64,000 nt of DNA from Porodaedalea pini (Eukaryota > Basidiomycota > Agaricomycetes > Hymenochaetales > Hymenochaetaceae): contig NBAY01000021.1 of the NCBI GenBank assembly GCA_002794775.1, positions 62,001-126,000 of the forward strand, given 5' to 3'. Positions 1 through 14,094 of this stretch are shown here, one piece after another. The stretch's first letter is position 1. Every line of letters starts with the position of its first letter. The position numbers were made by a program, and so were the translations under genes. Below the pieces are notes generated by a model that worked only from the letters and a program-made list of their open reading frames with translations, was not told the DNA's origin and did no database searches.

Positions 1-192
1 AGCACTGTCCTCTTCATCCTCGCGCACTCTACGCTCCTCTGCGAGCTTGCGCATCAGTGCACTGAAGTTGATAGTGGCACCCCTTGGGACCAGAGAGGTC
101 TCTGCAGGTGAGTCGGGCACTTCGTAGTCTAGGTCGAGGTATTCGTCGCCGACGTCTGCTTGTGGGTGCTTTGAAGGGCCAGCACCATCAGC
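1..192 (-). pseudogene. SSL2: XPB/SSL2 helicase 5' exon fragment (mirror copy)
   Basis: On the minus strand this is the exact mirror of 4922-5113, the first recognisable coding exon of the XPB-like pseudogene (acidic stretch [14 protein letters not shown], then [14 protein letters not shown]). The window edge or the end of the palindrome cuts it, so nothing of the helicase core is present on this side. It is a gene fragment and not expected to be functional. Confidence 0.8.
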
Positions 193-1388
193 TAGTCATT
201 TAATCAGTCAATGAACATCTTCAAGTTTCAGCCAAAACTCACTCTGCTGACCATGTTAACTCACCATTGTTCACCTGCCATTGTCTGTGACCGATTCTGA
301 CTCAGTGGTAGCTCATGTTTGAACGTTCTTCATTAAAAAGTCAGTTCACCGGCTCGCCCCTCACTCTCATGCTGAGCTTCTTCTCCACGAGCCCCGTCAC
401 CTTCCCTCACACCACCCCGATGTAGCAGAGCGCCGACTGCAGGACACTACGTCTCGTGCACGAATGGCAAGGCAAGTGTGATGCAGCACGTATGTGATGA
501 AGTATGCAAGCATATTTGGTATCACTGGTGCCCCTCCTGATCCTGCTGTTGTGGTAGCAGGGGAACACGAGATGACTGTGGTCGAGGACAATGTGGAAGA
601 GGTGGAGGACGACAGAGGAAGGGCCTCAGGGCAGTTGAAGGTATGACTGACAAAGTGCATGCAGAGCTTGCTGGTGTCTTCGTGCCCGTAGTAAGTGTTG
701 ATTGCCAGTGGGGGTGCTGCTGGTGTGGGGTGGAGTGAGTGGTGTGCACACAGGACTGCCAATGACTGTTTTTTTGTCGAACATTTTCGGCGCGGTCGGA
801 GGAAAAAAACATGATAGAGAAAAAGACAGCGATCAACAGCTGCTCATCACTCAAGTATCAGAGATCGGGGGGAAAGAGGGGGGATGCTTACAAAATTCGA
901 GGTAGGAGCTGTGGCAGCAGCGGACACAGAAGACGATTTTGCAGGCAGAGGGGGGCATACATTGCACGGTGCATGTGGCGGAAGGGCAAGTGGTTCGAGC
1001 TGGCACTCGATGATGATATTGAATGCTGATGCGGATGGTGGTGGGGATGGCAGGGGTGTGGACGATGGCTATATTCGCTGCAGCAGGCTCTCTGGCTCTG
1101 GGCATTGACGAGCATCTGTGAGCATCGAAGGACAGGTGGAGTTGATGCATGAGAAGAGGTCTCTGTGAATGTTTTGATCGGAACGAGATCCTTCTTGGAC
1201 ACAATGGTTGTGTCACGTTCCCCGAAGTGCTCAATGAGAAGGGCAGATGGGAAAACGGCTGACATCGATGTTGAAGAGTGTGGATCGTCGAGGGGGGCAG
1301 GAGGAAGAGGTGAGGAACGCGTGCTGTGTGAACAGGGTTAGGGAAGTTGAACCACACCAGTGCGGCAGAGATGGAGGGAAGAATGACC

Positions 1389-1599
1389 AGCAGAAAGGAG
1401 CACCCTGCTTCATTGGGAAGCCCTGCTTGTTGTTTCCACCAGAGAAGCGAAAGACGTAGCCCTTGGACTCATCACCGAGCGAGTCACCGGGGATGCCTGG
1501 GACATCTTCTTGCCATGGAAGATGCGGTAACGACGCTCATCGTCGATGTCGATTGTCTTTTGCTGGCCCGTCGCTGGGTCGGCGATGTCAACACTTCAT
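1389..1599 (-). pseudogene. RPS6: Ribosomal protein S6 (eS6) 5' fragment, left-arm copy
   Basis: Mirror image of the fragment at 3515-3725. It covers about the first 70 residues of eS6, a 40S subunit protein, with the [17 protein letters not shown] and [20 protein letters not shown] stretches, and it carries the same frameshifts as the right-arm copy. The rest of the gene is missing or unrecognisable. Confidence 0.8.
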
Positions 1600-2404
1600 G
1601 GCCGGTGGTGTCTTGAGGAGCTTGTCGTGTTCTGTCCCTTCAGGCAAGCAAAGAAATGCTGAAAAGTAGTTATTAGTATATTTAGATAGGTTTTATGATT
1701 TATTTGTTTTGCTTACCTTGAGTGTGTGGCTAGTGGGACACCTGAGCTCGTCATCAATGGTGAAGACAAAATGACACGAACAACAACAACATGTTGGTTG
1801 TGTTGCCTGATTTGGCTGATCGACACGTCTTGAACAAGCAATCAAAGCATTCCGAGTCTTTCGGACATATCGAAAGACTTAGCTGTCTGCCTCAGAACAT
1901 TTCTACAGATGTGTTTAAAAATACAAAAAAATATGGGATAGTTTTATTATGTATGTATCTCTAGCATAGCTAAGAATTACGCATCCAACACATTTTTTCC
2001 TGGAGTCATAAATACAACAGTAATCTTGACATGCAGTACCAGACCTCCAGAAGCATACACAAAAGTACAATATACCCTGAAAGGCCTGACACATATTCTA
2101 TCATGAAGTAAGTGATACATTGTGTATGTATGCAAGGTTTCAAGCCAATCAAACAAGAACTGACTTCATGATAGAGAAAGAGGTGATTTCATGAGATCTC
2201 CTGATTCTGAGTGTTTTGTATATCCTGTTCCCACTTTCTACTTTGAGGGCATATAAAGTATTGAGCATATTTAGGGATATCTTTTTTATGTCTCTGTAAA
2301 TTTACAGTTATCCAGCCTCAGTGGTTGGAGCTGGGTGAATTGAAAAACATCGAAAATCTTTGGTTTAAGAGGTTCAGAGAAAGCATATATTCATGTTGTT
2401 GCTT

Positions 2405-2709
2405 AGTTCAAAGTATGAGAAGCTCAAAAAATTTAGTTATTTGTATTTAAGTATGGTCCAAGAAAGATATCCAACCCTTAGTTTTGTGGGTGAGGGAAAA
2501 GTTTGGAATGGGGAGTGAAATGAGAGGTGATACAGTTCATGTTTTGTGAAACTCAACGCAAATCCAAGAAACACAGAGCAGTTTTGCATGTATTTCCTCT
2601 CCCCCTTCAGAACTTTCCTCTAACTCCGAGATATTGCACCTGATTACATTTATTGTAGTCATATAAAGTATTAATATCTATTTTATAGAGCTTCCTGAGG
2701 TTTGGAATA
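2405..2709. other. Palindrome spacer (305 bp)
   Basis: This is the non-identical centre of the palindrome, AT-rich and without a credible gene. Its two ends keep weak inverted similarity: after the last perfectly paired GCTT, one side reads GAAGCTCAAAAAATTTAG and the other, reversed, GAAGCTCTATAAAATAG. That suggests an older, diverged palindrome continues inside the perfect one. Confidence 0.7.
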
Positions 2710-3514
2710 AAGCAACAACATGAATATATGCTTTCTCTGAACCTCTTAAACCAAAGATTTTCGATGTTTTTCAATTCACCCAGCTCCAACCACTGAGGCT
2801 GGATAACTGTAAATTTACAGAGACATAAAAAAGATATCCCTAAATATGCTCAATACTTTATATGCCCTCAAAGTAGAAAGTGGGAACAGGATATACAAAA
2901 CACTCAGAATCAGGAGATCTCATGAAATCACCTCTTTCTCTATCATGAAGTCAGTTCTTGTTTGATTGGCTTGAAACCTTGCATACATACACAATGTATC
3001 ACTTACTTCATGATAGAATATGTGTCAGGCCTTTCAGGGTATATTGTACTTTTGTGTATGCTTCTGGAGGTCTGGTACTGCATGTCAAGATTACTGTTGT
3101 ATTTATGACTCCAGGAAAAAATGTGTTGGATGCGTAATTCTTAGCTATGCTAGAGATACATACATAATAAAACTATCCCATATTTTTTTGTATTTTTAAA
3201 CACATCTGTAGAAATGTTCTGAGGCAGACAGCTAAGTCTTTCGATATGTCCGAAAGACTCGGAATGCTTTGATTGCTTGTTCAAGACGTGTCGATCAGCC
3301 AAATCAGGCAACACAACCAACATGTTGTTGTTGTTCGTGTCATTTTGTCTTCACCATTGATGACGAGCTCAGGTGTCCCACTAGCCACACACTCAAGGTA
3401 AGCAAAACAAATAAATCATAAAACCTATCTAAATATACTAATAACTACTTTTCAGCATTTCTTTGCTTGCCTGAAGGGACAGAACACGACAAGCTCCTCA
3501 AGACACCACCGGCC

Positions 3515-3725
3515 ATGAAGTGTTGACATCGCCGACCCAGCGACGGGCCAGCAAAAGACAATCGACATCGACGATGAGCGTCGTTACCGCATCTTCCATG
3601 GCAAGAAGATGTCCCAGGCATCCCCGGTGACTCGCTCGGTGATGAGTCCAAGGGCTACGTCTTTCGCTTCTCTGGTGGAAACAACAAGCAGGGCTTCCCA
3701 ATGAAGCAGGGTGCTCCTTTCTGCT
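3515..3725 (+). pseudogene. RPS6: Ribosomal protein S6 (eS6) 5' fragment, right-arm copy
   Basis: Translation of pieces in shifting frames gives [50 protein letters not shown] and [11 protein letters not shown] in the order found in eukaryotic eS6, starting from an ATGAAG at 3515. At least two single-base frameshifts break it, one right after the start and one near the MSQ/PGDS junction. Similarity fades after about residue 70, where the RNA-binding and phosphorylated C-terminal parts should follow. A possible 58-bp intron (GTAAGC at 3399, CAG ending at 3456) lies upstream. I read it as a captured or duplicated gene fragment joined to an XPB fragment. It cannot make S6. Confidence 0.85.
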
Positions 3726-4921
3726 GGTCATTCTTCCCTCCATCTCTGCCGCACTGGTGTGGTTCAACTTCCCTAACCCTGTTCACACAGCACGCGTTCC
3801 TCACCTCTTCCTCCTGCCCCCCTCGACGATCCACACTCTTCAACATCGATGTCAGCCGTTTTCCCATCTGCCCTTCTCATTGAGCACTTCGGGGAACGTG
3901 ACACAACCATTGTGTCCAAGAAGGATCTCGTTCCGATCAAAACATTCACAGAGACCTCTTCTCATGCATCAACTCCACCTGTCCTTCGATGCTCACAGAT
4001 GCTCGTCAATGCCCAGAGCCAGAGAGCCTGCTGCAGCGAATATAGCCATCGTCCACACCCCTGCCATCCCCACCACCATCCGCATCAGCATTCAATATCA
4101 TCATCGAGTGCCAGCTCGAACCACTTGCCCTTCCGCCACATGCACCGTGCAATGTATGCCCCCCTCTGCCTGCAAAATCGTCTTCTGTGTCCGCTGCTGC
4201 CACAGCTCCTACCTCGAATTTTGTAAGCATCCCCCCTCTTTCCCCCCGATCTCTGATACTTGAGTGATGAGCAGCTGTTGATCGCTGTCTTTTTCTCTAT
4301 CATGTTTTTTTCCTCCGACCGCGCCGAAAATGTTCGACAAAAAAACAGTCATTGGCAGTCCTGTGTGCACACCACTCACTCCACCCCACACCAGCAGCAC
4401 CCCCACTGGCAATCAACACTTACTACGGGCACGAAGACACCAGCAAGCTCTGCATGCACTTTGTCAGTCATACCTTCAACTGCCCTGAGGCCCTTCCTCT
4501 GTCGTCCTCCACCTCTTCCACATTGTCCTCGACCACAGTCATCTCGTGTTCCCCTGCTACCACAACAGCAGGATCAGGAGGGGCACCAGTGATACCAAAT
4601 ATGCTTGCATACTTCATCACATACGTGCTGCATCACACTTGCCTTGCCATTCGTGCACGAGACGTAGTGTCCTGCAGTCGGCGCTCTGCTACATCGGGGT
4701 GGTGTGAGGGAAGGTGACGGGGCTCGTGGAGAAGAAGCTCAGCATGAGAGTGAGGGGCGAGCCGGTGAACTGACTTTTTAATGAAGAACGTTCAAACATG
4801 AGCTACCACTGAGTCAGAATCGGTCACAGACAATGGCAGGTGAACAATGGTGAGTTAACATGGTCAGCAGAGTGAGTTTTGGCTGAAACTTGAAGATGTT
4901 CATTGACTGATTAAATGACTA

Positions 4922-7530
<2,609 letters not shown>

Positions 7531-8197
7531 GATAAGAGGGAAGGCGAGGTGTCTCTCATCAAAGGCTCATTGTGCCACCTCTATATGCTGGGTACACATG
7601 CTACTGACAAGGTACACTGTGTTTGTTGTAATTGTCTCACTTTATACTTATTTTGAGTTTGCACTACATGGCAACTGAGCATCTTGAGTGTGCAATTGAG
7701 AAGATACAGAGCACTATTGAGGAGCAGGGCAGCAACCTCATCATCAAAATGAAATGAAGGCAGGTTTTATGTGTGCAACTACTTTATTATTCTACCTTGT
7801 ACCAGCCATTTGCCTTGTACAGCTCAAGGTGATGCCTGAGATGGATGAGGCAGAGCTATCACAGCTTATGGTAAAATGCAGCAGAGCCACCAATGTGTCA
7901 GACCCAATTGTGTGGTATGTGCAGGTGCCCTCCACAGGTGGTCTTGAGAACAGGCCTTATGAAACAGTTGCTTTGATATTGTGATATAAGCAATCGGGTT
8001 GGCCTCTTAAGAGATGCATGAGTCAAGACCACCTGCCACCAGTGAAAGCAAGGCAGTGACATAAGAGTCTAGGATGAAAGATTGAGAAATTCTCTGTAGA
8101 ATTACCAAGGCTTCTATTCTAGACATATTCTAATTTTCATGACATAATGATTTCTATTTCAAAAATAAAATAAAAAAGATTCCTGGGCAAGAATAAA
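7531..8197. other. Decayed AT-rich DNA after the XPB copy
   Basis: No gene recognised. A 76-codon frame at 7754-7984 (plus) has no recognisable motif. CG dinucleotides become very rare toward the right end. Confidence 0.5.
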
Positions 8198-10314
8198 AAG
8201 GAGACCCAACTGAGCATTTCCAAATATTGGGCACTCCCTGGGCACTCCCAATTGGGCACTCCCAAATAGTTGGGTGCTCCTAATTGGGCACTCCCAACTG
8301 GCCATAAACTAGTTTTCTAGGCTCACTAAATCAAACTTCTCTGTCTCACTCAGTAATGCCTAGTCTCAGAAGAATATACAATATTATTATCATATACAGT
8401 TCTAGTTATAAACTTGAGAATGCAGTCTCTATACTGTCACACTTGTCTCTAAAGCATCAGTCAAATTTATGAACATTAAATGTTGTACCTGATATTTGAG
8501 CACAGGTCAAGCTTAGCTATTTTTTGGACCTCAGATCTATTTTTTTTTGTTCTCTTCAGTTTAGCACTCTGCACTATACTGTATATAGTATAATCATATT
8601 TAAAGCTTCTGGCTTTAAGTACAGTCTGTATTACAAGCCCTATGATATGGTATAGAAGACTATATATTATATTATATATATGGGTGGTTCTGAAAAGTGT
8701 TCAGCTTTCCCCCCCCCCCCCCCCATTTTTGGAACCGATTAACATGGCCTAAGCAGGAAGGTGATTAGCATGAGGGAGAAAACACTGGACATTGAATATA
8801 TATGATTCTCCCATTATTTGACAGGAAATAATGTATCTTGAGTGTATGTATATAATTGATACCTGTATAATTTTTTTCTAGACTGATTTTGCTTGAAAGA
8901 TAAGGAGACAGATGTCAGAATACACAGAATGAAGGTTTGGATCATACAAATCACCTTCCTGCTTAGGCCATGTCAATCAATTCCAAAAACAGGAGGGCCA
9001 AACACTTTTTGGAACTACCTGTAGGAAAGTACAGAGTGCTCTTTTGGCTTTAATATCTCAATTCTTGTCAGAAAAGTAGCTAAATTCATAATTTGACTAA
9101 TAGCAATAATTATGAACTTAGGCACTGTTTAGCAACATTTTTAATGGCATGCTAATGCTTTTGTAATAGCACAGCTAATAATTAGAAGATGTTGTTACAG
9201 AGCTAATTCAGTGCTATAATAATTAACTATTTTATCATAAAATGTCATATGCATTTAGTCAAGTCAACCCAAGCAGCCAATGTAGGGTGATACAACCTCA
9301 ATAACACTCTTATGAAGACAAGCACAACCTAAACACACAAATAACTAATGTTATGATAGCCAAGTACAAGCATATTATTATACTATTAAAAATGTTTCTA
9401 AACAGATTATTAAAGAGTGAAGTAAGAAAATAAAGAGCCTATTCTGTAAATTTTAGGTGTCCAGACAGGCAATATTCTTCACTGATTCTTCCCTAGTTCA
9501 AATCTGAAGTTAAAGGCATAAAACTTACTGAAGGGCAATCTATATGATTTATTATAATTTTAAGCAGTGACTGTGTATAGAAATGTATATTTCCTATCTT
9601 GTTTGTCTTAGCTTCAGAAACTCTAAAACTCTGCCAAACTTACTTGGCATAGATTGTCTTTAAGTATTTATTCTGCACCCAAGAGAAGCATCTAAAAATC
9701 ATAATAGCTTACATAGATCATTCTTTAGCAAGTTTTATGTCTTTAGCTTCAGATTTGAACTCAGGAAGAATTATGGAAGAATATTGCCTGTCTGAACACC
9801 TAATCTTCACAGAATAAGCTCTTTATCTTCTCATGTCACTTGCTGCCTCATTGATATTTGGCAGTAATTAAACTATGTATTTAGCAGTTTATTAGACATG
9901 AATTAGTGAAGAATTGAGTGAAATGTTGATTCTTGAAGCCAAAGGAGCACTTTCTGAGATGCAAAAAAGGTGATTGTAAATACTTCAGCAAGTGACTGTA
10001 ACTCAGGTCAAAAGTCAATTCATGCAGCCAGTAGTTTGCAACCTAATCAACAGCAAGAGTGCTAAATTGTAAGGCTAAAAACAATAAAATACAGCCTCTA
10101 ATGGTCCTAGATTTTATGGCAAAAAATGAATTTGGGTGTGCCCAAAAGTCCCCCAGACAGTCAGTGACAGTGACACATTTGGGCACACCCAATTGGGAGT
10201 GCCCAGCAGATTAGGCACACCCAATTGGGAGTGCCCAGCAGATTGGGCACTCCCAGTTATGATACCTATAAGGTCAATTAGTTGTGTGTATGAGTTGCCC
10301 TATTAGGTCTCCTT
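8198..10314. mobile_element. Decayed fold-back DNA element with subterminal repeats
   Basis: The ends form an imperfect terminal inverted repeat, AAGGAGACCCAACTGAGCA at 8198 and AAGGAGACCTAATAGGGCA read inward from 10314. Just inside each end are repeated GGGCACTCCCAATT units (8230-8305 and about 10180-10255), in opposite orientation at the two ends. Further in, 9415-9555 matches 9735-9840 reversed, and the block near 9035 matches the block near 9960 reversed, so the whole element is a worn palindrome. There is no transposase ORF, so it is non-autonomous. I find no CG dinucleotide in 8101-8400. I could not settle a target-site duplication. Confidence 0.65.
8681..9021. mobile_element. TA-flanked MITE (Tc1/mariner-like), 341 bp
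   Basis: Inverted termini of about 75 bp share GGTGGTTC/GGTAGTTC, AAAAGTGTT and ATGGCCTAAGCAGGAAGGTG. TA dinucleotides flank both ends (8679-8680 and 9022-9023), the target duplication of the Tc1/mariner superfamily. It encodes nothing. A long C run (near 8710-8726) sits in the left terminus. It is nested in the larger fold-back element, so it is younger than that element. Confidence 0.8.
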
Positions 10315-10339
10315 GAAGGGGTGGCCTGAAGTGGTTTTC

Positions 10340-10743
10340 AAAAGTATTTGCACTCACGTGATTTTGTCATTTTCGTGACTCTGAATACCTCAAAACACAA
10401 AATAAATCATATCTCCCTTGAAATTTGACCTTTTTTGCATCAAATAAGCTTTTAAGTTTATTGTCTTATCTCTATTTTTTATATTTCTGCAAAGCTTTGA
10501 GACAAAATTGCATACTTATTCCAAAAATTGTGATAAACCTTGATTTTGCATGCATCAACATTGTCTATTTTTTTCTGACCTCCAAATTGCACTTGGAATG
10601 AGGGGAAGCAGTCAGGTATGATAACATGAGCCTATTATGAGTTTACATGTCCATTTGGTACTGTGTTACTTGCTCCATGTGCCACTTTGATGCAGTACTG
10701 GAACATCCAGAATCAACAAATTCCCCTCTTGCCTCCTGCACAC
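10340..10743. mobile_element. Remnant of a fold-back element split by the Gypsy insertion
   Basis: The stretch from 10340 (TTTTCAAAAGTATT, then CATATCTC, TTGACCTTTTTTG) is related to the terminus of the perfect fold-back at 28832. The last 30 bp before the Gypsy LTR (10710-10739) match 27739-27768 reversed across the retrotransposon. So the LTR element landed near the centre of an older inverted-repeat element. No coding capacity is seen. Confidence 0.6.
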
Positions 10744-11587
10744 TGTAGGGGTGCAGACTCTTCTGATCCAAAGGGTGATTCAGACTACAGCTCATGATCG
10801 ACCCAAGGGGGACTGTGGTGACTTGGTATACCAAGAGGGACAACCTAAGTAGAGCGAGGTTCGAGATATGAAGACTCAGCGATATGGATACCTGCAGGAT
10901 TCTGGTTGGACCAAGACTCAGGTGGGTAGAATCAGCACTTATGGCAGCAGCTGAGGGTGTTTGGTGATTGGGTGGCGGAGTTCTGAGAGTCGGTGACAGA
11001 GTCGATGTATACTGTTTTCAGAATGAGAGTTGGGCGAGTAGTGCATAGTAATGCATGTAGTAGATTGTGGTCTAGAGGTGGAGAGGGAACTGTCTGTCTC
11101 TGTACTTGTCTCATTTCTCCCTATCTCTCTTTGTTTGTCTATGTCTCTCTACAAACTACTGCAAATTTATACTAAACTGAAGCAGAGAAAGCGGTGTGAG
11201 ACTCGGCCGAGTCTGTGTGAACAGATGTGAAGGTGAGTCAGTGATCAGCCTGTGCATATCACGCAGCCGATTGTCATGGAGTGATGTTGTAGTGCCCAAC
11301 CTGCTCTCTCATCTCCCACCACTGCACACCCGTATCCCACATCCTTGTCCTGCTTGCCTAATTCCTTCCACCTGTGCCCATGAGAGTTGTTTGTCCATGT
11401 GCTGATTGAGTTCATACGACATCCATCTGTCCGATCGTGTCCATACCAAGAATTATAATAAAGAGTCGGCCACCGATTATGAATGAATAAATGGTAATGT
11501 TCAGCGGTCAGTAAAGGGAGTCAAAGGAGTAGTGTAAGTGAAGGGAGAAAGACTCAGCCGGCACATAGGCAATGGTTAATTGCTACA
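10744..11587 (-). repeat. Gypsy 3' LTR (left copy)
   Basis: 844 bp with TG...CA termini. It is collinear with the right LTR. Many differences fall at sites where an ancestral CpG can be read: one copy has CA where the other has TG (for example CCAA at 10768 against CTGA at 26652), or one copy keeps CG. Confidence 0.93.
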
Positions 11588-11692
11588 TCTCCTGGGGGGC
11601 CAGAAAAAAAGTGTTTGTGGTGTACATGAGAAGTGGTTGAATTGGAAATTAAAGAATGTGTAATGGGTGAGGTTTGGTGCATTCTGTGGTAT

Positions 11693-12244
11693 TTAATGGT
11701 GCAAAGAAGAAGAGGAAGAGGCTGACGGTTCACCAATCAATGCCAAAATCGCACCCTGGAGTTTTGTGATGTGTGCTATCTGCTGCACAACTGTGTCATG
11801 GAGGTTCTCGAGTTGGATTGACAGGGCTGGGTGGTGTATGCTCATCTGGAGGTCTGGGTGCCATGGGATAATCGCAGCCCAGATGAGGTCATGTGTCACT
11901 GCCGAACATAGACGCTGATTCACTGGCAGCTCCAGGCCTTGATTAATGACATATTTTGTGTGGTTGTTGATCAAGGTTGGTCGGGGTCGGTACTGGACGT
12001 CGATCACCATGTACAGGCGCAGGAAGAACTCATGCACCTTCATGCCAGGCTCGGCGATTGAGCACCAAAAGCACTGGTGAGATCCGGAGTGATGTAGGAC
12101 ATCCTCGAGAGTGGCCTGTCATGAGTGATGGCGTGCAACAGCGAGAGTGAATGATATTGACCAGTTGTGAACCCCACGTATGTCATCTGGGCATAGGATT
12201 TGGTTGTCATAGAAAGACTCAGCGCTGGTCTGGTTTGAGCGCAT
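11693..12244 (-). CDS. Gypsy accessory ORF A (183 codons, one TGA)
   Basis: I do not recognise this protein. From ATG at 12244 the frame runs to a stop at 11693 with a single internal TGA near 12121 (context HHS-stop-QATLEDVLHH), most simply an old CGA arginine codon. The product is soluble-looking, with a central part rich in Ile, Val, His and Pro and a C-terminal serine run (SASSSSSLHH). It lies in the sense of gag-pol, between integrase and the 3' LTR, so it is a candidate accessory gene of the element, perhaps once expressed from a subgenomic or spliced RNA. It is broken if the TGA is real. Confidence 0.45.
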
Positions 12245-12530
12245 GGTCAGTGAAGGGGTAGAAGTGAAGAAGAGCAAAGTTGAATTATTTGAGAGGGGGA
12301 TATTGTAGGGTGGATGATTCTGAATGAACGAAAAGGAGGGTGTATTTTATAGAGACTCAGGGTTATTAGTTAGTGCGATGTTCAGTGTAGAAAAAATCTG
12401 GCGGAGAGAAATTAAAAATAGAGAGGGTCAGTGCTTGTTGTCATATGAAATGGGGTTCTTGTTATTAAGGGAAATGGAGGGGTACTCTATTTTGCCTAAT
12501 GTAACATGAGGTGATTGAATCAGGGGGGTT

Positions 12531-13466
12531 TCAAGAGAAATGCACCAGGTGTTCAGCTTTGGCCTGCCCGTTTGTCATGGCTGATCCTTCCTGTGCGACC
12601 CTTCCATACTCAGCTGCAAACGTTGCATTGAAGTCGTTCCAGGATGCGATCAGGTTCATGTGCTCGCCCAGGTTGATCAGTGTAATATGCAGCTTGTTTA
12701 ATTGACTGACTAACTGTGAGAGTAGATCGTGGGCTTTGATGGCTTGTTCCCAAGTGACTTCAGCAAGGCAGGCCATCCTGAGCACTGTTTCCTGAAGGGC
12801 CGACTGTTGTGCTTCACATGCTGTGCATTCTTGCTCGGTGTCTTTGAGCATCACTGCAAAGTCAGCCTGCTCAGCTTCTGCAGAAGTCAGCGATTCTTGG
12901 GCTTTGTACAGTTGGCTGAGGTATGCTGGCTGGATGTAGGACACTGTTGCTGCAGCGTTAAACTGAGAGAGGGTCAGGGCTGATTCGTACGAGGTCACCT
13001 TCCTGCTTGCAATCCATCTGAACACCATGTGGTATACTTCTTTGTATGCAAGTTGCGTGAGGCCCTTGTACTTGGGACTGGCTATGGCGACTGCGGTACA
13101 GAATTGAGACCACGAACCTCCAGCGAGTGCGGGTGACTCCAAGAGTTGCTCTTGTATTTTTGGTGTGCAGAACATGTAGGCCATGTAAATCAGAGTTGGG
13201 TCTGTGGGCGTAAGTTTGTCGAATGCAAACAGTAACTCTGCCACAAACTTGGCAAACGAGGTCGTTGCGGGGTCATATACAACTATCTGCGAGACACCCA
13301 TCGGGCGAGGGTTGGCTAATGTGAGGTCACCAGGGGTTGGGTTGGGCATACAGCGTGCCATGTCCTTGAGGATGATCACATGGGGAGGCATAATGTTGGT
13401 ACTTTCCATTGTGGGTAGGGTCAGGTGTTGTGTCTTTTTCCTTTTTGTCGCTTTCAGTAATGGCAT
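12531..13466 (-). CDS. Gypsy accessory ORF B, 311-aa coiled-coil-like protein
   Basis: Unrecognised family. It is the longest uninterrupted frame in this Gypsy element, in the sense of gag-pol. Residues about 50-150 look globular (VVYDPATTSFAKFVAELLFAF; a Trp/Tyr-rich segment after it). Residues about 180-280 are rich in Ala, Glu, Gln and Leu with heptad-like spacing (QEQCTACEAQQSALQETVL-like text), suggesting a coiled coil. No signal peptide or membrane segment is evident. The start is taken at 13466; MESTNIMPPH about 20 residues later is an alternative. A degenerate minus-strand frame upstream (about 13640-14086) could be a lost 5' exon. It may be a gag-like or accessory structural protein, or a captured host gene. 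Confidence 0.5.
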   Translation of the reverse strand: MPLLKATKRKKTQHLTLPTMESTNIMPPHVIILKDMARCMPNPTPGDLTLANPRPMGVSQIVVYDPATTSFAKFVAELLFAFDKLTPTDPTLIYMAYMFCTPKIQEQLLESPALAGGSWSQFCTAVAIASPKYKGLTQLAYKEVYHMVFRWIASRKVTSYESALTLSQFNAAATVSYIQPAYLSQLYKAQESLTSAEAEQADFAVMLKDTEQECTACEAQQSALQETVLRMACLAEVTWEQAIKAHDLLSQLVSQLNKLHITLINLGEHMNLIASWNDFNATFAAEYGRVAQEGSAMTNGQAKAEHLVHFS

Positions 13467-14094
13467 GTCTTTTTAAGGACAATTGCGTCGCATGAGTCAT
13501 TTGTGTGTCTGTTTCAGGAGGACCTCTCTGTATTGGTCATGCCGTCAGTCAGCGGAGTTTGCATTCATTGCATGTTTGGGGCAATTCTTTCACATGCTTC
13601 AATTGGGTCCTTCGGTGGGTGATTCGTGACAGCAATAGTGTCATTTTCTCGTGGTTGGCAGCCGGTCAATCAGCAAATTTTTGTCTTTTATTCCATTGTT
13701 TTGTATTTCATGTGTTTGGTGCCAGTCCGTGTCTCTGTTTGGCCAGTTGTGATTTTTGTTTGGTGGTCTTGGCTCAGTGTAGTTATTTTCTTTGGTGTTC
13801 GCATTCAGTTGCGCATCTGTGTGTTGTGTGCCTCGTGGTTTCTTTTCATTTGGAGTGGCCTCGTTGTCAAACACTGGCGTACGGTGTGTACCTGGGTTTG
13901 TTGTGAGTGATTGGCAGGCTTGTGCTGTATTTGGTGTGGTCTGGATCCATGTGTGATTGGCTTTTGAGGTGTGTGATCGTCGAGAACCATTTCAGGCACT
14001 TCGGTGATCTTGAACTGACCGGGTTCCATGTCGTGCTTCTTGAGTGCAATCATGGTGCTTGTTCTGGTCCAGTAATGCGGGGGCATGATTCCTG

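Larger units (their letters stand above)
1..2404. repeat. Left arm of a 5.1-kb palindrome
   Basis: This arm is the reverse complement of 2710-5113; paired positions sum to 5114. Segments checked at the outer end, in the middle and near the spacer match base for base. The arm begins at window base 1, so it may extend further left. It contains a reverse-strand eS6 fragment (1389-1599) and a reverse-strand 5' fragment of the XPB-like gene (1-192). The rest is AT-rich, CpG-poor DNA with no gene I recognise; long ORFs at 397-762 and 851-1357 (minus) are mirror copies of ORFs in the other arm and look like chance frames. A fold-over assembly artefact is possible. Confidence 0.95.

Noticed and set aside
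397..1357. ORFs of 110-168 codons in the left palindrome arm and their mirror copies at 3757-4717
   Set aside because: They are Pro/Ser/His-rich, overlap in several frames, show no family motif, and the eS6 and XPB fragments nearby explain the only coding signal I can support.
8705..8730. Long C run as a telomere or G-quadruplex signal
   Set aside because: It is a single homopolymer within a MITE terminus, not a TTAGGG-type array, and could vary by sequencing error.
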